Shown: piece after piece, positions 8,361 to 16,708 of the stretch
Layout: every line of letters begins with the position of its first letter
Position numbering within the stretch: position 1 is the first letter of the stretch
Assembly: GCA_025362325.1 (NCBI GenBank)
Contig: JANYGO010000045.1
Location: forward strand, 1-33,741
Reading direction: 5' to 3'
Source of the DNA: Cyanobacteriota bacterium
GTDB taxonomy: Bacteria > Cyanobacteriota > Cyanobacteriia > Cyanobacteriales > Microcoleaceae
DNA: 33,741 nt
The notes under the pieces: model-generated
Told to the model about the DNA's origin: nothing
Databases searched by the model: none
The model's input: the letters and a program-made list of their open reading frames with translations, nothing else
Position numbers and translations under genes: made by a program

Positions 8361-9392
8361 ATGAATGAGAGTTTACCACCGATTTATTTTTACATTCCTC
8401 AAAGCCAGTGGCCATCAGGAAAATTGCCGCAAAGTCCAGAGGAATACTGGCAGTGGATGAGTTTTTGGGGCAGCAGGTACGGGCGGGGAAAGTATGATTG
8501 GACTCTGCAAACTTATCTTTATTTGAAAGCGGACGGGTTGCGTTGTCAATTAATAGATTTTATGCCGGATCGAGGTATTGTGGTGTCGCATCGAGATTTT
8601 TTAGCTGATAATTTACAACCGCTGTCAAAGTTGCTGATTGTTTGTATTAAAGTAGATAGAGAACCTCACCCTTATGCTCAGTTGCAAGTAGTGCAGAACG
8701 ATCGCGATCCGCTATTTAGTCGATCGCCCTTTTTATGGCACTGTCATCCGCTGAAATTTTGGCTGCAACCCGGGTTGATTCCCCGCGACCCCAGCCGGGG
8801 CGAAATCTTTGAGAACGCGGCTTTCTTCGGCGTTACAGGAACTCTAGCACCGCAATTGCAAGCACCCTCTTGGGCAGAAAAACTCGGCGCTTTGGGTTTG
8901 GGCTGGGAAGTCGTGGCGTGCGATCGCTGGCACGATTACAGTAAAGTAGATGTCATCGTGGCTGTTCGCAGTTTTGAGGCTGCACAGACTTTTGACTCGA
9001 AACCTCCCTCGAAATTGATTAACGCTTGGCATACAGGCATTCCCGCCGTTCTGGGACGCGAATCTGCATACCGCAGCGAACGCCAAAGCGCACTCGATTA
9101 CATCGAAGTAGCTTCGCCACAGCAGGCAATTGCTGCTGTTGAGATGCTGCGGGGCGATCGTAAATTACGCCTCGCAATGATCGAAAATGGTAGAATCAGA
9201 GCGCAGGAAACGGGGAATGCCCAGATTACTTGGCAGTGGCGCAATTTTTTGACAAACGTAGCTGTTCCTGCTTATGATCGTTGGTGTAAATCATCAATTT
9301 GGCAGCAGCAAATATTTTTGACCCACCGCTATCTAATTTTGAAAGCAAACCGCCTACAAATTCGCCTGAATCAATTTGTCTCTGAGAAATAG
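8361..9392 (+). CDS. Putative GT-B-type glycosyltransferase, unassigned family
   Basis: A 343-residue soluble protein. I do not recognise a specific family. The C-terminal half has a GT-B donor-site-like section near residues 220-245 (KLINAWHTGIPAVLGRESAY), followed by helices of the type seen in group-1 transferases. The N-terminus (PPIYFYIPQSQWPSG) and ALDYIEVASPQQAIAAVEML are distinctive. A TTG eight codons upstream would extend the frame, but ATG 8361 gives a more natural N-terminus. It ends two bases before the next gene's GTG, so the pair is almost certainly translated from one message. Its position among glycosyltransferases supports a sugar-transfer role; substrate unknown. Confidence 0.7.
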   Translation: MNESLPPIYFYIPQSQWPSGKLPQSPEEYWQWMSFWGSRYGRGKYDWTLQTYLYLKADGLRCQLIDFMPDRGIVVSHRDFLADNLQPLSKLLIVCIKVDREPHPYAQLQVVQNDRDPLFSRSPFLWHCHPLKFWLQPGLIPRDPSRGEIFENAAFFGVTGTLAPQLQAPSWAEKLGALGLGWEVVACDRWHDYSKVDVIVAVRSFEAAQTFDSKPPSKLINAWHTGIPAVLGRESAYRSERQSALDYIEVASPQQAIAAVEMLRGDRKLRLAMIENGRIRAQETGNAQITWQWRNFLTNVAVPAYDRWCKSSIWQQQIFLTHRYLILKANRLQIRLNQFVSEK

Positions 9393-9394
9393 CC

Positions 9395-10327
9395 GTGAAA
9401 ATTTGCTATTTTATCCAAACCCATCAAAATCCCCAACAAATCTATCGCCTGATTCGCACTATAAAAAAATCTAGCCCTCATTCTCAAATCCTGATCAATC
9501 ACAACTTTAACAGGTGCGATTTAGACTTAACTCCGCTGCAAGATTTGTCAGATATTCATTTATTGGAAAATCAAGAACATTTAATTCGCGGTGATTTTTC
9601 TTGTCAAGTTCAACCCTATTTAAATGCTGTCAACTGGTTATTTGCAAATAATTCTGATTTTGACTGGCTGATCAACTTGACAGGCCAAGATTATCCGACT
9701 CAACCGCTGTCAAAAACCGAGGATTTTCTCGCGAAAACTGACGCCGACGGTTTTATCCGGTATTGGGATGTTTTGGCTGAGGGAATACCTTGGGACAAAC
9801 AGAAGGGATTCAAGCGGTATTATTGCCGTTACTGGCGAATTCCCGGGCGCTGGAGTTACAGTTTTTTGAAAGACTTTCAGCAATTGCGGGCGGTAAAAAC
9901 ATTGACTCCGCTGCAATTTTACCTGACTTACGGCCCGCTGGTAGGGATACCGCGCCGATCGCCCTTATTTAGCGATCAATTTATTTGCTACGGCGGCTGG
10001 GCGTGGTATACTCTTTCTAGAAAGTGCGTTGCATATATCAAAGATTTTGTGAATAATCGCCCAGATTTTGTGGATTACTACCAAAAAACAGTAGTTCCAG
10101 AAGAGTCTTTTGTGCAGACTATCTTGGTCAACAATCAAAACTTAAATCTAGTGAATGACGACAAACGTTATATTGATTATACCAATGCAGTCGCAGGTTC
10201 GCCCAGAATGCTGACCGTGCAAGATTATGCGACAATTACTAACGGCAATTTTCACTTTGCGCGCAAATTTGACATCAAACAAGATGCTCAAATTTTTGAC
10301 AAGCTAGATTCCTTAATTTTAAATTGA
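9395..10327 (+). CDS. GT14-like glycosyltransferase (core-2/I-branching family)
   Basis: A 310-residue protein resembling the core-2/I-branching beta-1,6-N-acetylglucosaminyltransferase and xylosyltransferase family. The N-terminus MKICYFIQTHQNPQQIYRLI is typical. LTGQDYP at 95-101 matches the family's L(S/T)GxDYP. GGWAWYTLSR near 199-208, VPEESFVQTIL near 233 and a terminal HFARKFD give the remaining order. Bacterial members transfer sugars to surface glycans; the linkage here cannot be read. The GTG start at 9395, two bases after the previous stop, implies translational coupling. Its last codons (KLDSLILN) are partly duplicated beyond the following palindrome, a sign of rearrangement at its 3' end. 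Confidence 0.8.
   Translation: MKICYFIQTHQNPQQIYRLIRTIKKSSPHSQILINHNFNRCDLDLTPLQDLSDIHLLENQEHLIRGDFSCQVQPYLNAVNWLFANNSDFDWLINLTGQDYPTQPLSKTEDFLAKTDADGFIRYWDVLAEGIPWDKQKGFKRYYCRYWRIPGRWSYSFLKDFQQLRAVKTLTPLQFYLTYGPLVGIPRRSPLFSDQFICYGGWAWYTLSRKCVAYIKDFVNNRPDFVDYYQKTVVPEESFVQTILVNNQNLNLVNDDKRYIDYTNAVAGSPRMLTVQDYATITNGNFHFARKFDIKQDAQIFDKLDSLILN
10294..10320 (+). repeat. Direct repeat flanking a palindrome, left copy
   Basis: The 27 bases spanning codons for the last residues of the GT14 match 10396-10421 with one substitution and one 1-base indel. The two copies bracket the palindrome at 10337-10396. Either a long target-site duplication or a local tandem duplication could explain it. Confidence 0.75.
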
Positions 10328-10336
10328 AAAAATAGG

Positions 10337-10396
10337 ATCGAGCGTGAGGACTTCAGTCCGCTTTAAAATCTGAGGACTAAAGTCCTCACGCTCGAT
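10337..10396. repeat. 60-bp palindromic element (GAGGACTTCAGTCC family)
   Basis: Arms 10337-10352 and 10381-10396 are perfect 16-bp inverted copies (ATCGAGCGTGAGGACT). The interior holds a second TCAGTCC/GAGGACT pair. It starts nine bases after the GT14 stop and shares the GGACTTCAGTCC core with 8261-8296 and 27749-27810. No open frame; likely a non-autonomous REP/MITE-like element. Confidence 0.85.
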
Positions 10397-10421
10397 TTTG
10401 CAAGCTAGATTCGTTAATTTT
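10396..10421 (+). repeat. Direct repeat flanking a palindrome, right copy
   Basis: Partner of 10294-10320. It ends four bases before the ATG of the next gene, so the next gene's leader is made of a copy of the upstream gene's 3' end. Confidence 0.75.
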
Positions 10422-10424
10422 TTG

Positions 10425-11255
10425 ATGAAATTAGAAACCAAGGGATTTATCACTATTTTAACCGGTCTTTACTCGTTCCAAGATTGCATCCATTTTCTGG
10501 CGTCTGTCAGGAAGTTTCAGCGGGAACCAATTATAATTTTAATCGATAGAGTCCCTCGATTTTTATATCCTTTACTTCTGCTGTTTGGAAATGTTATATT
10601 GAAACCTGCACCATCTCACGAAAATCCTGTTTTAGCGTCGCGTCAAGCTAAGCTGGCCTTGTACGGGGAATCTTTGTTTGACAAGACTATTTATATGGAT
10701 TGCGATATTTGTTTGCTGTCGCCAATAGATGAGGTGTTCGACTATCTTGACGCAGTGGATTTGTTGGTAACAGAAGATGTGCAGCCTGCAATTGCTAAAG
10801 CAGCCAATTTATTAAGAGTCAAGCAGGATATTCTCTCAACTTTGCAGTCTGTCGGATTGCCGCTAAACGAAAATAGCATTCAATACAATGGCGGATTTAT
10901 CGCTTTTACGAAAAGTAGTAAAAATTACAAATTCTTCCAAACTTTCCAGAAATATTTCGAGATAGTTGTTGCTAATCAAAATGTGCTACTGTTGAAGGAT
11001 CAAGGTGCTTTTGCTGCTGCTGTTGAATCAGTCCAACCGAAAATGAAAACTTTATCCCCTGTTTACAACTATTTGGATAAGTGGAAAGATGTTTATGCGG
11101 CTATCGACAAACCGATCAAAGTCATGCACTGCACTTATCCCTACCGCCCGCAGTACGCAAAGAACGTCACGCGATCGCTTTTTACTCAAATAGTCGATCG
11201 CACCGCTAAAATATTTTTACCAAATCAAATTAACAATCCCTGGCGCTTAAAATAG
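10425..11255 (+). CDS. GT8-like glycosyltransferase
   Basis: A 276-residue GT-A-fold protein. The DxD motif is DCD at 92-94 (KTIYMDCDICLLSP). YNGGFIAF follows at 154-161, and a late VMHCTYPYR near residue 245 supplies a histidine where GT8-type enzymes bind metal. The arrangement fits a nucleotide-sugar transferase of the GT8 superfamily, though it is diverged from the copy at 3985-4824. ATG 10425 was preferred to an in-frame TTG at 10398, because the upstream codons lie in a duplicated repeat. A decayed palindrome (about 11257-11280) separates it from the methyltransferase. Confidence 0.75.
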   Translation: MKLETKGFITILTGLYSFQDCIHFLASVRKFQREPIIILIDRVPRFLYPLLLLFGNVILKPAPSHENPVLASRQAKLALYGESLFDKTIYMDCDICLLSPIDEVFDYLDAVDLLVTEDVQPAIAKAANLLRVKQDILSTLQSVGLPLNENSIQYNGGFIAFTKSSKNYKFFQTFQKYFEIVVANQNVLLLKDQGAFAAAVESVQPKMKTLSPVYNYLDKWKDVYAAIDKPIKVMHCTYPYRPQYAKNVTRSLFTQIVDRTAKIFLPNQINNPWRLK

Positions 11256-11293
11256 TAAGACGGCGGTTTCAACCAGTCTTCTACCGTTAACTA

Positions 11294-12124
11294 ATGTTTA
11301 TTTGTACCATGCAACATTACACTCAAGAATTATATCAATACTTGCAAAAAACAGCGCAAGAATCAGCCAAAGAAATCATTCCGATTCTTTGGGAATTCGT
11401 GCAGCCCAAGCGAGTAATTGATGTGGGTTGTGGCACAGGTACTTGGCTGTCAGCATTCCAAGAATACGGCGTTACAGATATATTGGGAATCGACGGTGAT
11501 TGGGTTGACCCACAAATGTTAGAAATCCCCAAAGGCAACTTTTTAGCATTAGATTTAACTCAGCCTTTGCCGATTGAACAACAATTTGATTTAGTAGTTT
11601 CCTTAGAAGTGGCAGAACATTTGCCCTCTGACTGCGCCCGGGCATTTGTAGAGTCTTTAGTGAAACTGGGCCCAGTTATTTTATTCTCTGCCGCCGTACC
11701 ATTTCAAGGGGGAACAAATCACGTTAACGAACAGTGGCCAGACTATTGGGCGAAACTATTTCAAGAGCAAGGATATGTGGCGATTGACTGCGTGAGAAAT
11801 AAAATATGGCAAAACGAGCGAGTTAAATGGTACTACGCCCAGAATATACTTATATTTGCCAAGGGGCAATATTTAACAACAAATCCTGTCTTACAAAAAG
11901 AGGCCGAGAGAACTAACATTTTTCAGCTTTCCTTAATTCATCCGCAGCTTTATTTGCGAACTGCATCAGCAGCAACCAAATTAAGACAAGAAATCAAAGA
12001 TGCTTTAGCCTTAAAAGATCCGAGGATTTCCCTAAAAGAAGTATTGTTTGCTTTGCCAACCTTGACAAAAGCTCGGTTAAGTAAGAAAATAAATAAAGTT
12101 TTTTTGAAAAAAAATACCAAGTGA
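11294..12124 (+). CDS. Class I SAM-dependent methyltransferase
   Basis: A 276-residue protein with a Rossmann methyltransferase domain in the first 190 residues. Motif I is VIDVGCGTGTWL (41-52), the acidic strand-2 region is ILGIDGDWVD, and motif IV-like FDLVVSLEVAEHL follows. The C-terminal 80 residues are lysine-rich and without a recognised domain. In a glycan cluster the likely role is O- or N-methylation of a sugar or chain end; the acceptor cannot be predicted. A second ATG at 11309 is an equally possible start. Its stop overlaps the GTG of the next gene by four bases (GTGA), so the two are coupled. Confidence 0.85.
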   Translation: MFICTMQHYTQELYQYLQKTAQESAKEIIPILWEFVQPKRVIDVGCGTGTWLSAFQEYGVTDILGIDGDWVDPQMLEIPKGNFLALDLTQPLPIEQQFDLVVSLEVAEHLPSDCARAFVESLVKLGPVILFSAAVPFQGGTNHVNEQWPDYWAKLFQEQGYVAIDCVRNKIWQNERVKWYYAQNILIFAKGQYLTTNPVLQKEAERTNIFQLSLIHPQLYLRTASAATKLRQEIKDALALKDPRISLKEVLFALPTLTKARLSKKINKVFLKKNTK

Positions 12125-13278
12125 AAGTTTCATTAGTGGTGAGCGATTTGTCGGGAGGAGGTGCAATTCGTGCTTTTCTGCTGGCTCAAGTCCTGATTGA
12201 GCTTAAATGCGAGGTAGAAGTTGTCGGATTTCAGTTTGGCAAGGAATTGTATGCCATTCCTCCGAGAGGCATCCCAGTCTGTGCGATACCGGGGAAAAAC
12301 TATCCAGGTTTTTTGATGGATGCTCAAAAAGTCTTGAAAAAAATAGATGGGGATATTATTTATGCAGTCAAACCTAAACCGACAAGCTTTGGTTTATCGC
12401 TGCTAAAAAAACTCGATACTCGTCGCCCTGTCATTTTAGATATAGATGACTGGGAACTTAGCTGGTTCGGTGGAGATGAATGGAAATATCGTCCTTCTTT
12501 TAAACAACTTTATCGAGATATTTTCAAACAAAATGGTCAGTTGAGAAAACCCGATCATCCGCTATATGTCAAGTGGATGGAAAGTTTAGTTTCTCGCGCT
12601 GATGCCGTCACCGTCGATACTGAGTTTTTGAAACAGCGTTTTGGTGGTGTATATTTGCCTAATGGCAAGGATACTGAAATGTTCGACCCTGCTAAATACA
12701 ATCCTGAATTGAGCAGACAGCGTTACGGCTTGTCTGGGTATAGAATTCTGATGTTTCCCGGCGCACCGCGACCTCACAAAGGTGTTGAGGATGTTTTGAT
12801 GGCCCTCGAACAGTTAAATGAGCCAGATTTAAAATTAGCGATCGTCGGCGGAAGTCCTTATGATGATTATGATGATAGACTTATGCAACAATGGGGAAGT
12901 TGGATTGTTAAACTGCCAAAGTTTCCAGTCGAGACGATGCCTGAAGTTGTGGCGGCGGCTCACGTTGTCGTTGTTCCTCAGCGAGAGACTCTGACAGCGG
13001 TGGCTCAGTTTCCGCTCAAGCTGACAGATGGCATGGCAATGGCTAAGCCTGTTTTGTCTACGCGAGTGGGGGATATTCCAGCAATTTTAGGGGGAACCGG
13101 TTATTTAGTCGAGCCGAGTTCTCCTGCTCAAATTTCCCAAAAAATTCAGTGGATATTTCCAAATTTGACGACCGCGAATTTGCAAGGAATGAAAGCTCGG
13201 GAAAGATGCGTGAAAAAATATAGCATTCAAGCAATGGCACCGATACTTTCAGATATAATTGCAGGTGTGTCGAGGTAA
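12121..13278 (+). CDS. GT4-family glycosyltransferase
   Basis: A 385-residue GT-B, family 4 retaining transferase. The N-terminal domain has the glycine-rich acceptor loop (VVSDLSGGGAIRAF). The C-terminal donor domain begins near residue 208 (MFPGAPRPHKGVEDVL). GMAMAKPVLSTRVGDIPAIL near 302-321 corresponds to the nucleotide-sugar-binding region that normally carries an EX7E motif; here only part of it is recognisable. The GTG start overlaps the methyltransferase stop by four bases. An 86-bp gap without a palindrome precedes the ABC exporter gene, so this whole segment is probably one operon. Family placement is solid; donor and linkage unknown. Confidence 0.88.
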   Translation: MKVSLVVSDLSGGGAIRAFLLAQVLIELKCEVEVVGFQFGKELYAIPPRGIPVCAIPGKNYPGFLMDAQKVLKKIDGDIIYAVKPKPTSFGLSLLKKLDTRRPVILDIDDWELSWFGGDEWKYRPSFKQLYRDIFKQNGQLRKPDHPLYVKWMESLVSRADAVTVDTEFLKQRFGGVYLPNGKDTEMFDPAKYNPELSRQRYGLSGYRILMFPGAPRPHKGVEDVLMALEQLNEPDLKLAIVGGSPYDDYDDRLMQQWGSWIVKLPKFPVETMPEVVAAAHVVVVPQRETLTAVAQFPLKLTDGMAMAKPVLSTRVGDIPAILGGTGYLVEPSSPAQISQKIQWIFPNLTTANLQGMKARERCVKKYSIQAMAPILSDIIAGVSR

Positions 13279-13364
13279 CTCTTAAGCGACTGAATGGAGG
13301 AAGAAAAACTGGCTGTAATTAAAGAATATTTTGAGATGCCGTACTGTTTAGCTGGGAATGCTTC

Positions 13365-15368
13365 ATGTCTGCCAATAAGCTACTCCTAAAATTTGCCAGA
13401 CGATATCCCGGCAGGATTCTGTCAACTGTGATGCTGGGCTTTTCTGGGGCTTTATTCAGCGGTATCAGCACTACTCTGATTGTACCAGTGCTTTTAAGTT
13501 TTTTGGGTGAAGCTATCGAGCTGCGCGGCGCTCCACCTCTAATTAAAACTTTGATGTATCCCTTTGAGGGAATACCCCAAAGTCAGCGTTTAATGCTGAT
13601 GACAGGGGCAATTGTTCTCACAATTATTTTGAAAAATATTGCGAGTTATATCAATACTTTAGTAGCTACTTCTCTGACACGCTCTCTGACTTTTGATTTG
13701 CGAGAAGCAGGTTTGCGGTTGTTGTTAGAAGTAGATTTAGATTTTTACTCTAAAACTAAAGTCGGGGATTTAATTAATAGATTGGGCGGAGAAATTAGCC
13801 GGACTGCTGGTGCAGTTGGTACGGCGACTGGAATGTTTACTACCTCAATCACCGTTTTGGTGTTTGTGGGCTTGCTGCTTTCTATTTCGTGGAAATTGAC
13901 GGTGACAGCTACAGTTTTACTGGGGTTAGTTGCTTGGACAAATCAATATATTATTAACCGTTCCAAGTATTTTGGTCATCTGCTTTCTGAAATGTCGAAA
14001 GATTATTCGGTTAGGGTGCTCGAAACCATGACTGGGATTCGGCTGGTCAAGTCAACAGGGAACGAGGAAAGGGAATATCAGCGGATCAAGCATTTGATTC
14101 AAAGGCGAGAACAAGCGGATTTTCAGGCTCAGGTAAACTATGCGGCAATTGCCCCAATTAACGAAGTTGTTAATTTGATAGTTATTATTTTGATTGTATT
14201 TATAGGTCGCACAATATTTGCGAATGAAATCGAGTCTATTTCTACTGTTTTGCTGACCTATTTATTGGTACTTTTTCGATTGATTCCTTTGATTTCTCAG
14301 TTGAACAGCGGGCGCAGTCAATTTGCAAATACGTCGGCTAGTGTAGAGGTGGTCAATGATTTTTTGAGCTGTGATGATAAGCCGTTTATGCTGAACGGTT
14401 CTGTGCCATACACTCATTTGCGATCGGGAATTCATTTTAATAAAATATCTTTTAGTTATCCGAATCACAAAAGTTTAGTTCTGCAAGGAATTGATTTATT
14501 TCTACCTCACGGCACTACTTTGGCTTTGGTAGGAACTTCGGGTTCTGGTAAGTCAACATTGGCAGATTTACTGCCGAGATTTTACGATCCTACTGAAGGT
14601 TATATCTCAATCGATGGCATGGATTTGCGGGAATTTGAGGTCAAAAGTCTCAGAAAAGCGATGGGTATTGTTAGCCAGGATACGTTTTTGTTTAATGCTT
14701 CTGTGCGCGAAAATATTGCTTATGCTAGGCCCCAAGCGACTGAGGAAGAAATTGTGGAAGCGGCGAAGGGGGCGAATGCTTATGAGTTTATTGAACTGTT
14801 GTCGGAGGGATTGGATACTCAAATTGGCGATCGGGGTGTGATACTATCGGGAGGGCAGCGTCAAAGAATTTCCATTGCTAGAGCTTTGCTGCAAAACCCG
14901 GAAATCTTAATTTTAGATGAGGCAACGAGTTCGCTAGATACGGTTTCGGAAAGATACGTGCAATCGGCGATCGAGAAACTGAGTTGCGATCGCACAACCT
15001 TAGTAATCGCCCACCGCCTCTCCACAGTCCAAAAAGCCCACAAAATCGCCGTGATCGATCGCGGACAAGTAGTAGAAATTGGCTCCCACGAAGAATTACT
15101 AGCCAAAGGAGGTTACTACACTCGCTTGTATTCAATGCAGTTTGCCGAAGAAACCGCTCGCGATGAAGCTCTAATTAGAGGTTCTTACGAAATTCGTACT
15201 CGCCTGACTCCGATGATAGCTTACCTCAAATTGCTAGTAGATGAAATGGTAGACTCTCCCGAAGAAAGAGATGAGTTAATCAGAGAATCATTTCACTCGG
15301 CTGCTAATATTTTTTCGACTTTAGAATTTATAGAAAATACTATTAAGCGTCAGGCTATTCAAAAGTAG
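13365..15368 (+). CDS. ABC exporter (MsbA/PglK type) with extra C-terminal helical tail
   Basis: A 667-residue half-transporter that would act as a homodimer in the cytoplasmic membrane. The membrane domain spans about residues 1-330. The nucleotide-binding domain has Walker A GTSGSGKST (~389), Q-loop VSQDTF (~435), signature LSGGQ (~494), Walker B ILILDEA (~515) and H-loop IAHRLST (~547). Related exporters flip lipids or lipid-linked oligosaccharides (MsbA, PglK) or export heterocyst polysaccharide material (HepA). Its place among glycosyltransferases suggests it flips the assembled glycan carrier. Unusual: residues ~595-667 form a tail resembling a histidine-kinase dimerisation domain (SYEIRTRLTPMIAYLKLL) in which the expected H is Y. 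Confidence 0.92.
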   Translation: MSANKLLLKFARRYPGRILSTVMLGFSGALFSGISTTLIVPVLLSFLGEAIELRGAPPLIKTLMYPFEGIPQSQRLMLMTGAIVLTIILKNIASYINTLVATSLTRSLTFDLREAGLRLLLEVDLDFYSKTKVGDLINRLGGEISRTAGAVGTATGMFTTSITVLVFVGLLLSISWKLTVTATVLLGLVAWTNQYIINRSKYFGHLLSEMSKDYSVRVLETMTGIRLVKSTGNEEREYQRIKHLIQRREQADFQAQVNYAAIAPINEVVNLIVIILIVFIGRTIFANEIESISTVLLTYLLVLFRLIPLISQLNSGRSQFANTSASVEVVNDFLSCDDKPFMLNGSVPYTHLRSGIHFNKISFSYPNHKSLVLQGIDLFLPHGTTLALVGTSGSGKSTLADLLPRFYDPTEGYISIDGMDLREFEVKSLRKAMGIVSQDTFLFNASVRENIAYARPQATEEEIVEAAKGANAYEFIELLSEGLDTQIGDRGVILSGGQRQRISIARALLQNPEILILDEATSSLDTVSERYVQSAIEKLSCDRTTLVIAHRLSTVQKAHKIAVIDRGQVVEIGSHEELLAKGGYYTRLYSMQFAEETARDEALIRGSYEIRTRLTPMIAYLKLLVDEMVDSPEERDELIRESFHSAANIFSTLEFIENTIKRQAIQK

Positions 15369-15386
15369 ACAATCAGTTAAAAATTC

Positions 15387-16601
15387 ATGTCTAAATATTA
15401 TGTGTTTTTTACCAGAAATGTTTTGCCGCAGCCCAATGTAGCGAGTTTAGTTCAAGTTGCGCACTCTGCCAATGCTGCGGCAAATCTCGGTTATCCAGCA
15501 GTTTTGGTGTATCTCCGCAAAGGCTGGAGTGCTTTGAATCCGGTTGATTTGCTTTTTCCTTTTCGACCGCGAAAACCGGATGACCAACTTGTCAAGATTT
15601 ATAATATTGAGGAAAAATTAAGAGTAGCAGATTTGCCCGTACCGTGGCCGATAGACTTTTGGGACAGCAAGTGGACGAGTGCGAGTACAATAGTTTCAAA
15701 ATACTATTTACCGATTCACCTGCTTAAATCCACTAAAATCGTGCACAGCCGCGACTGGAACTTTGTCAAAGCTGCTATTAAAAATGGAATTCCCGCTATC
15801 TACGAACAACATCACCATGAAAATAAGAATTTTGAGCCGAAAATTGTTCGCAATCCTTTATTTCAAATTGCTGTAACTGTTGCTGATACTGTGCGACATA
15901 CCATGATTGAGAATGGAATGCCGCCGGCAAAAGTAATCATGCTGCACAATGGTTTTAACCAGTTGTTTTTGGTGAGACAAACAGTCGCAGCGGAGAATTG
16001 GCGGCAGCAATTATTAGCCGATGATAGGCAGTATTTAGCAGTTTACGCGGGCGGACTTTACCCATTTAAAGGTGTGGATATGTTGGTGGATGTGGCGCGG
16101 GAGTTGCCGGAAGTTCAATTTGCGATCGCGGGTGGTGATTTATCGCAAGTAACAGCCTACCAGCAGTTAGCCAAATCCAAGCAAGTTAACAACATTAATT
16201 TTCTCGGCTACCTGCCTCAAAATCAACTGGCTAGCTTGTTGCAAGCCGCCGATGTTTTGACTCACCCTCACTGTTTGACAGAGGCCGCGACGTTCACATC
16301 TCCTTTGAAGTTTTTTGATTATATGGCATCGGGAACTGCAATTGTAGCGACAGAGATTCCATCTTTAATGGAATTCAAATCGGGAAATATCGCAGCAATT
16401 TGGTGTGAACCGGATAACCCGTACCAGTTTGCACAAAGCATTCGAGATAGTTTAACCAAATATCCCAGGAGGAGCGAAGGTTATGCAGAAACATTAGATT
16501 TTGTCAAGCAGTTTTCGTGGGAAAATAGAATTAAGAAAATTTTGAGTTATGTTGATGACTCAGTTGTAGGGTGCGTCAGTCCGCAGGCGAGAAACAATTG
16601 A
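15387..16601 (+). CDS. GT4-family glycosyltransferase with palindrome-derived C-terminus
   Basis: A 404-residue GT-B protein, starting 18 bp after the ABC exporter stop. The donor-domain start YAGGLYPFKGVDMLVDVA lies near residue 220. HPHCLTEAATFTSPLKFFDY near 292 followed by MASGTAIVATEIPSL covers the sugar-nucleotide site of family 4. The N-terminal acceptor domain contains VHSRDWNFVKAAI and a histidine-rich QHHHENK. Donor and linkage unknown. The last 12 codons (VGCVSPQARNN and stop) lie inside a 133-bp inverted-repeat element beginning at 16565, so the present C-terminus comes from an insertion, and the original ending is lost or was close by. Confidence 0.88.
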   Translation: MSKYYVFFTRNVLPQPNVASLVQVAHSANAAANLGYPAVLVYLRKGWSALNPVDLLFPFRPRKPDDQLVKIYNIEEKLRVADLPVPWPIDFWDSKWTSASTIVSKYYLPIHLLKSTKIVHSRDWNFVKAAIKNGIPAIYEQHHHENKNFEPKIVRNPLFQIAVTVADTVRHTMIENGMPPAKVIMLHNGFNQLFLVRQTVAAENWRQQLLADDRQYLAVYAGGLYPFKGVDMLVDVARELPEVQFAIAGGDLSQVTAYQQLAKSKQVNNINFLGYLPQNQLASLLQAADVLTHPHCLTEAATFTSPLKFFDYMASGTAIVATEIPSLMEFKSGNIAAIWCEPDNPYQFAQSIRDSLTKYPRRSEGYAETLDFVKQFSWENRIKKILSYVDDSVVGCVSPQARNN

Positions 16602-16697
16602 TAAAATCATCAATACTGACGCACCATTAGCTGTGCGGTGCGTCAGCTTTTAAATTATCAATTATCCCGAAAATAACCCAAGCTGACGCACCCTACA
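16565..16697. repeat. 133-bp element with 15-bp perfect terminal inverted repeats
   Basis: Ends 16565-16579 (TGTAGGGTGCGTCAG) and 16683-16697 are exact inverted copies. The interior holds a second GACGCACC/GGTGCGTC pair and ATTGAT...ATCAAT. There is no coding capacity of its own, but its left end encodes the stop and last residues of the preceding GT4. It ends 11 bases before the GT10 start. Size and structure fit a non-autonomous MITE-like element. Confidence 0.85.
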
Positions 16698-16708
16698 TAC
16701 TGCTAATT

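Noticed and set aside
13365-15368. Functional histidine kinase domain on the ABC exporter
   Set aside because: The H-box histidine is replaced by tyrosine and no HATPase domain follows, so only a structural remnant or dimerisation role is plausible.
16565-16697. Insertion sequence
   Set aside because: It has clear terminal inverted repeats but is only 133 bp long and has no transposase; at most a non-autonomous element.
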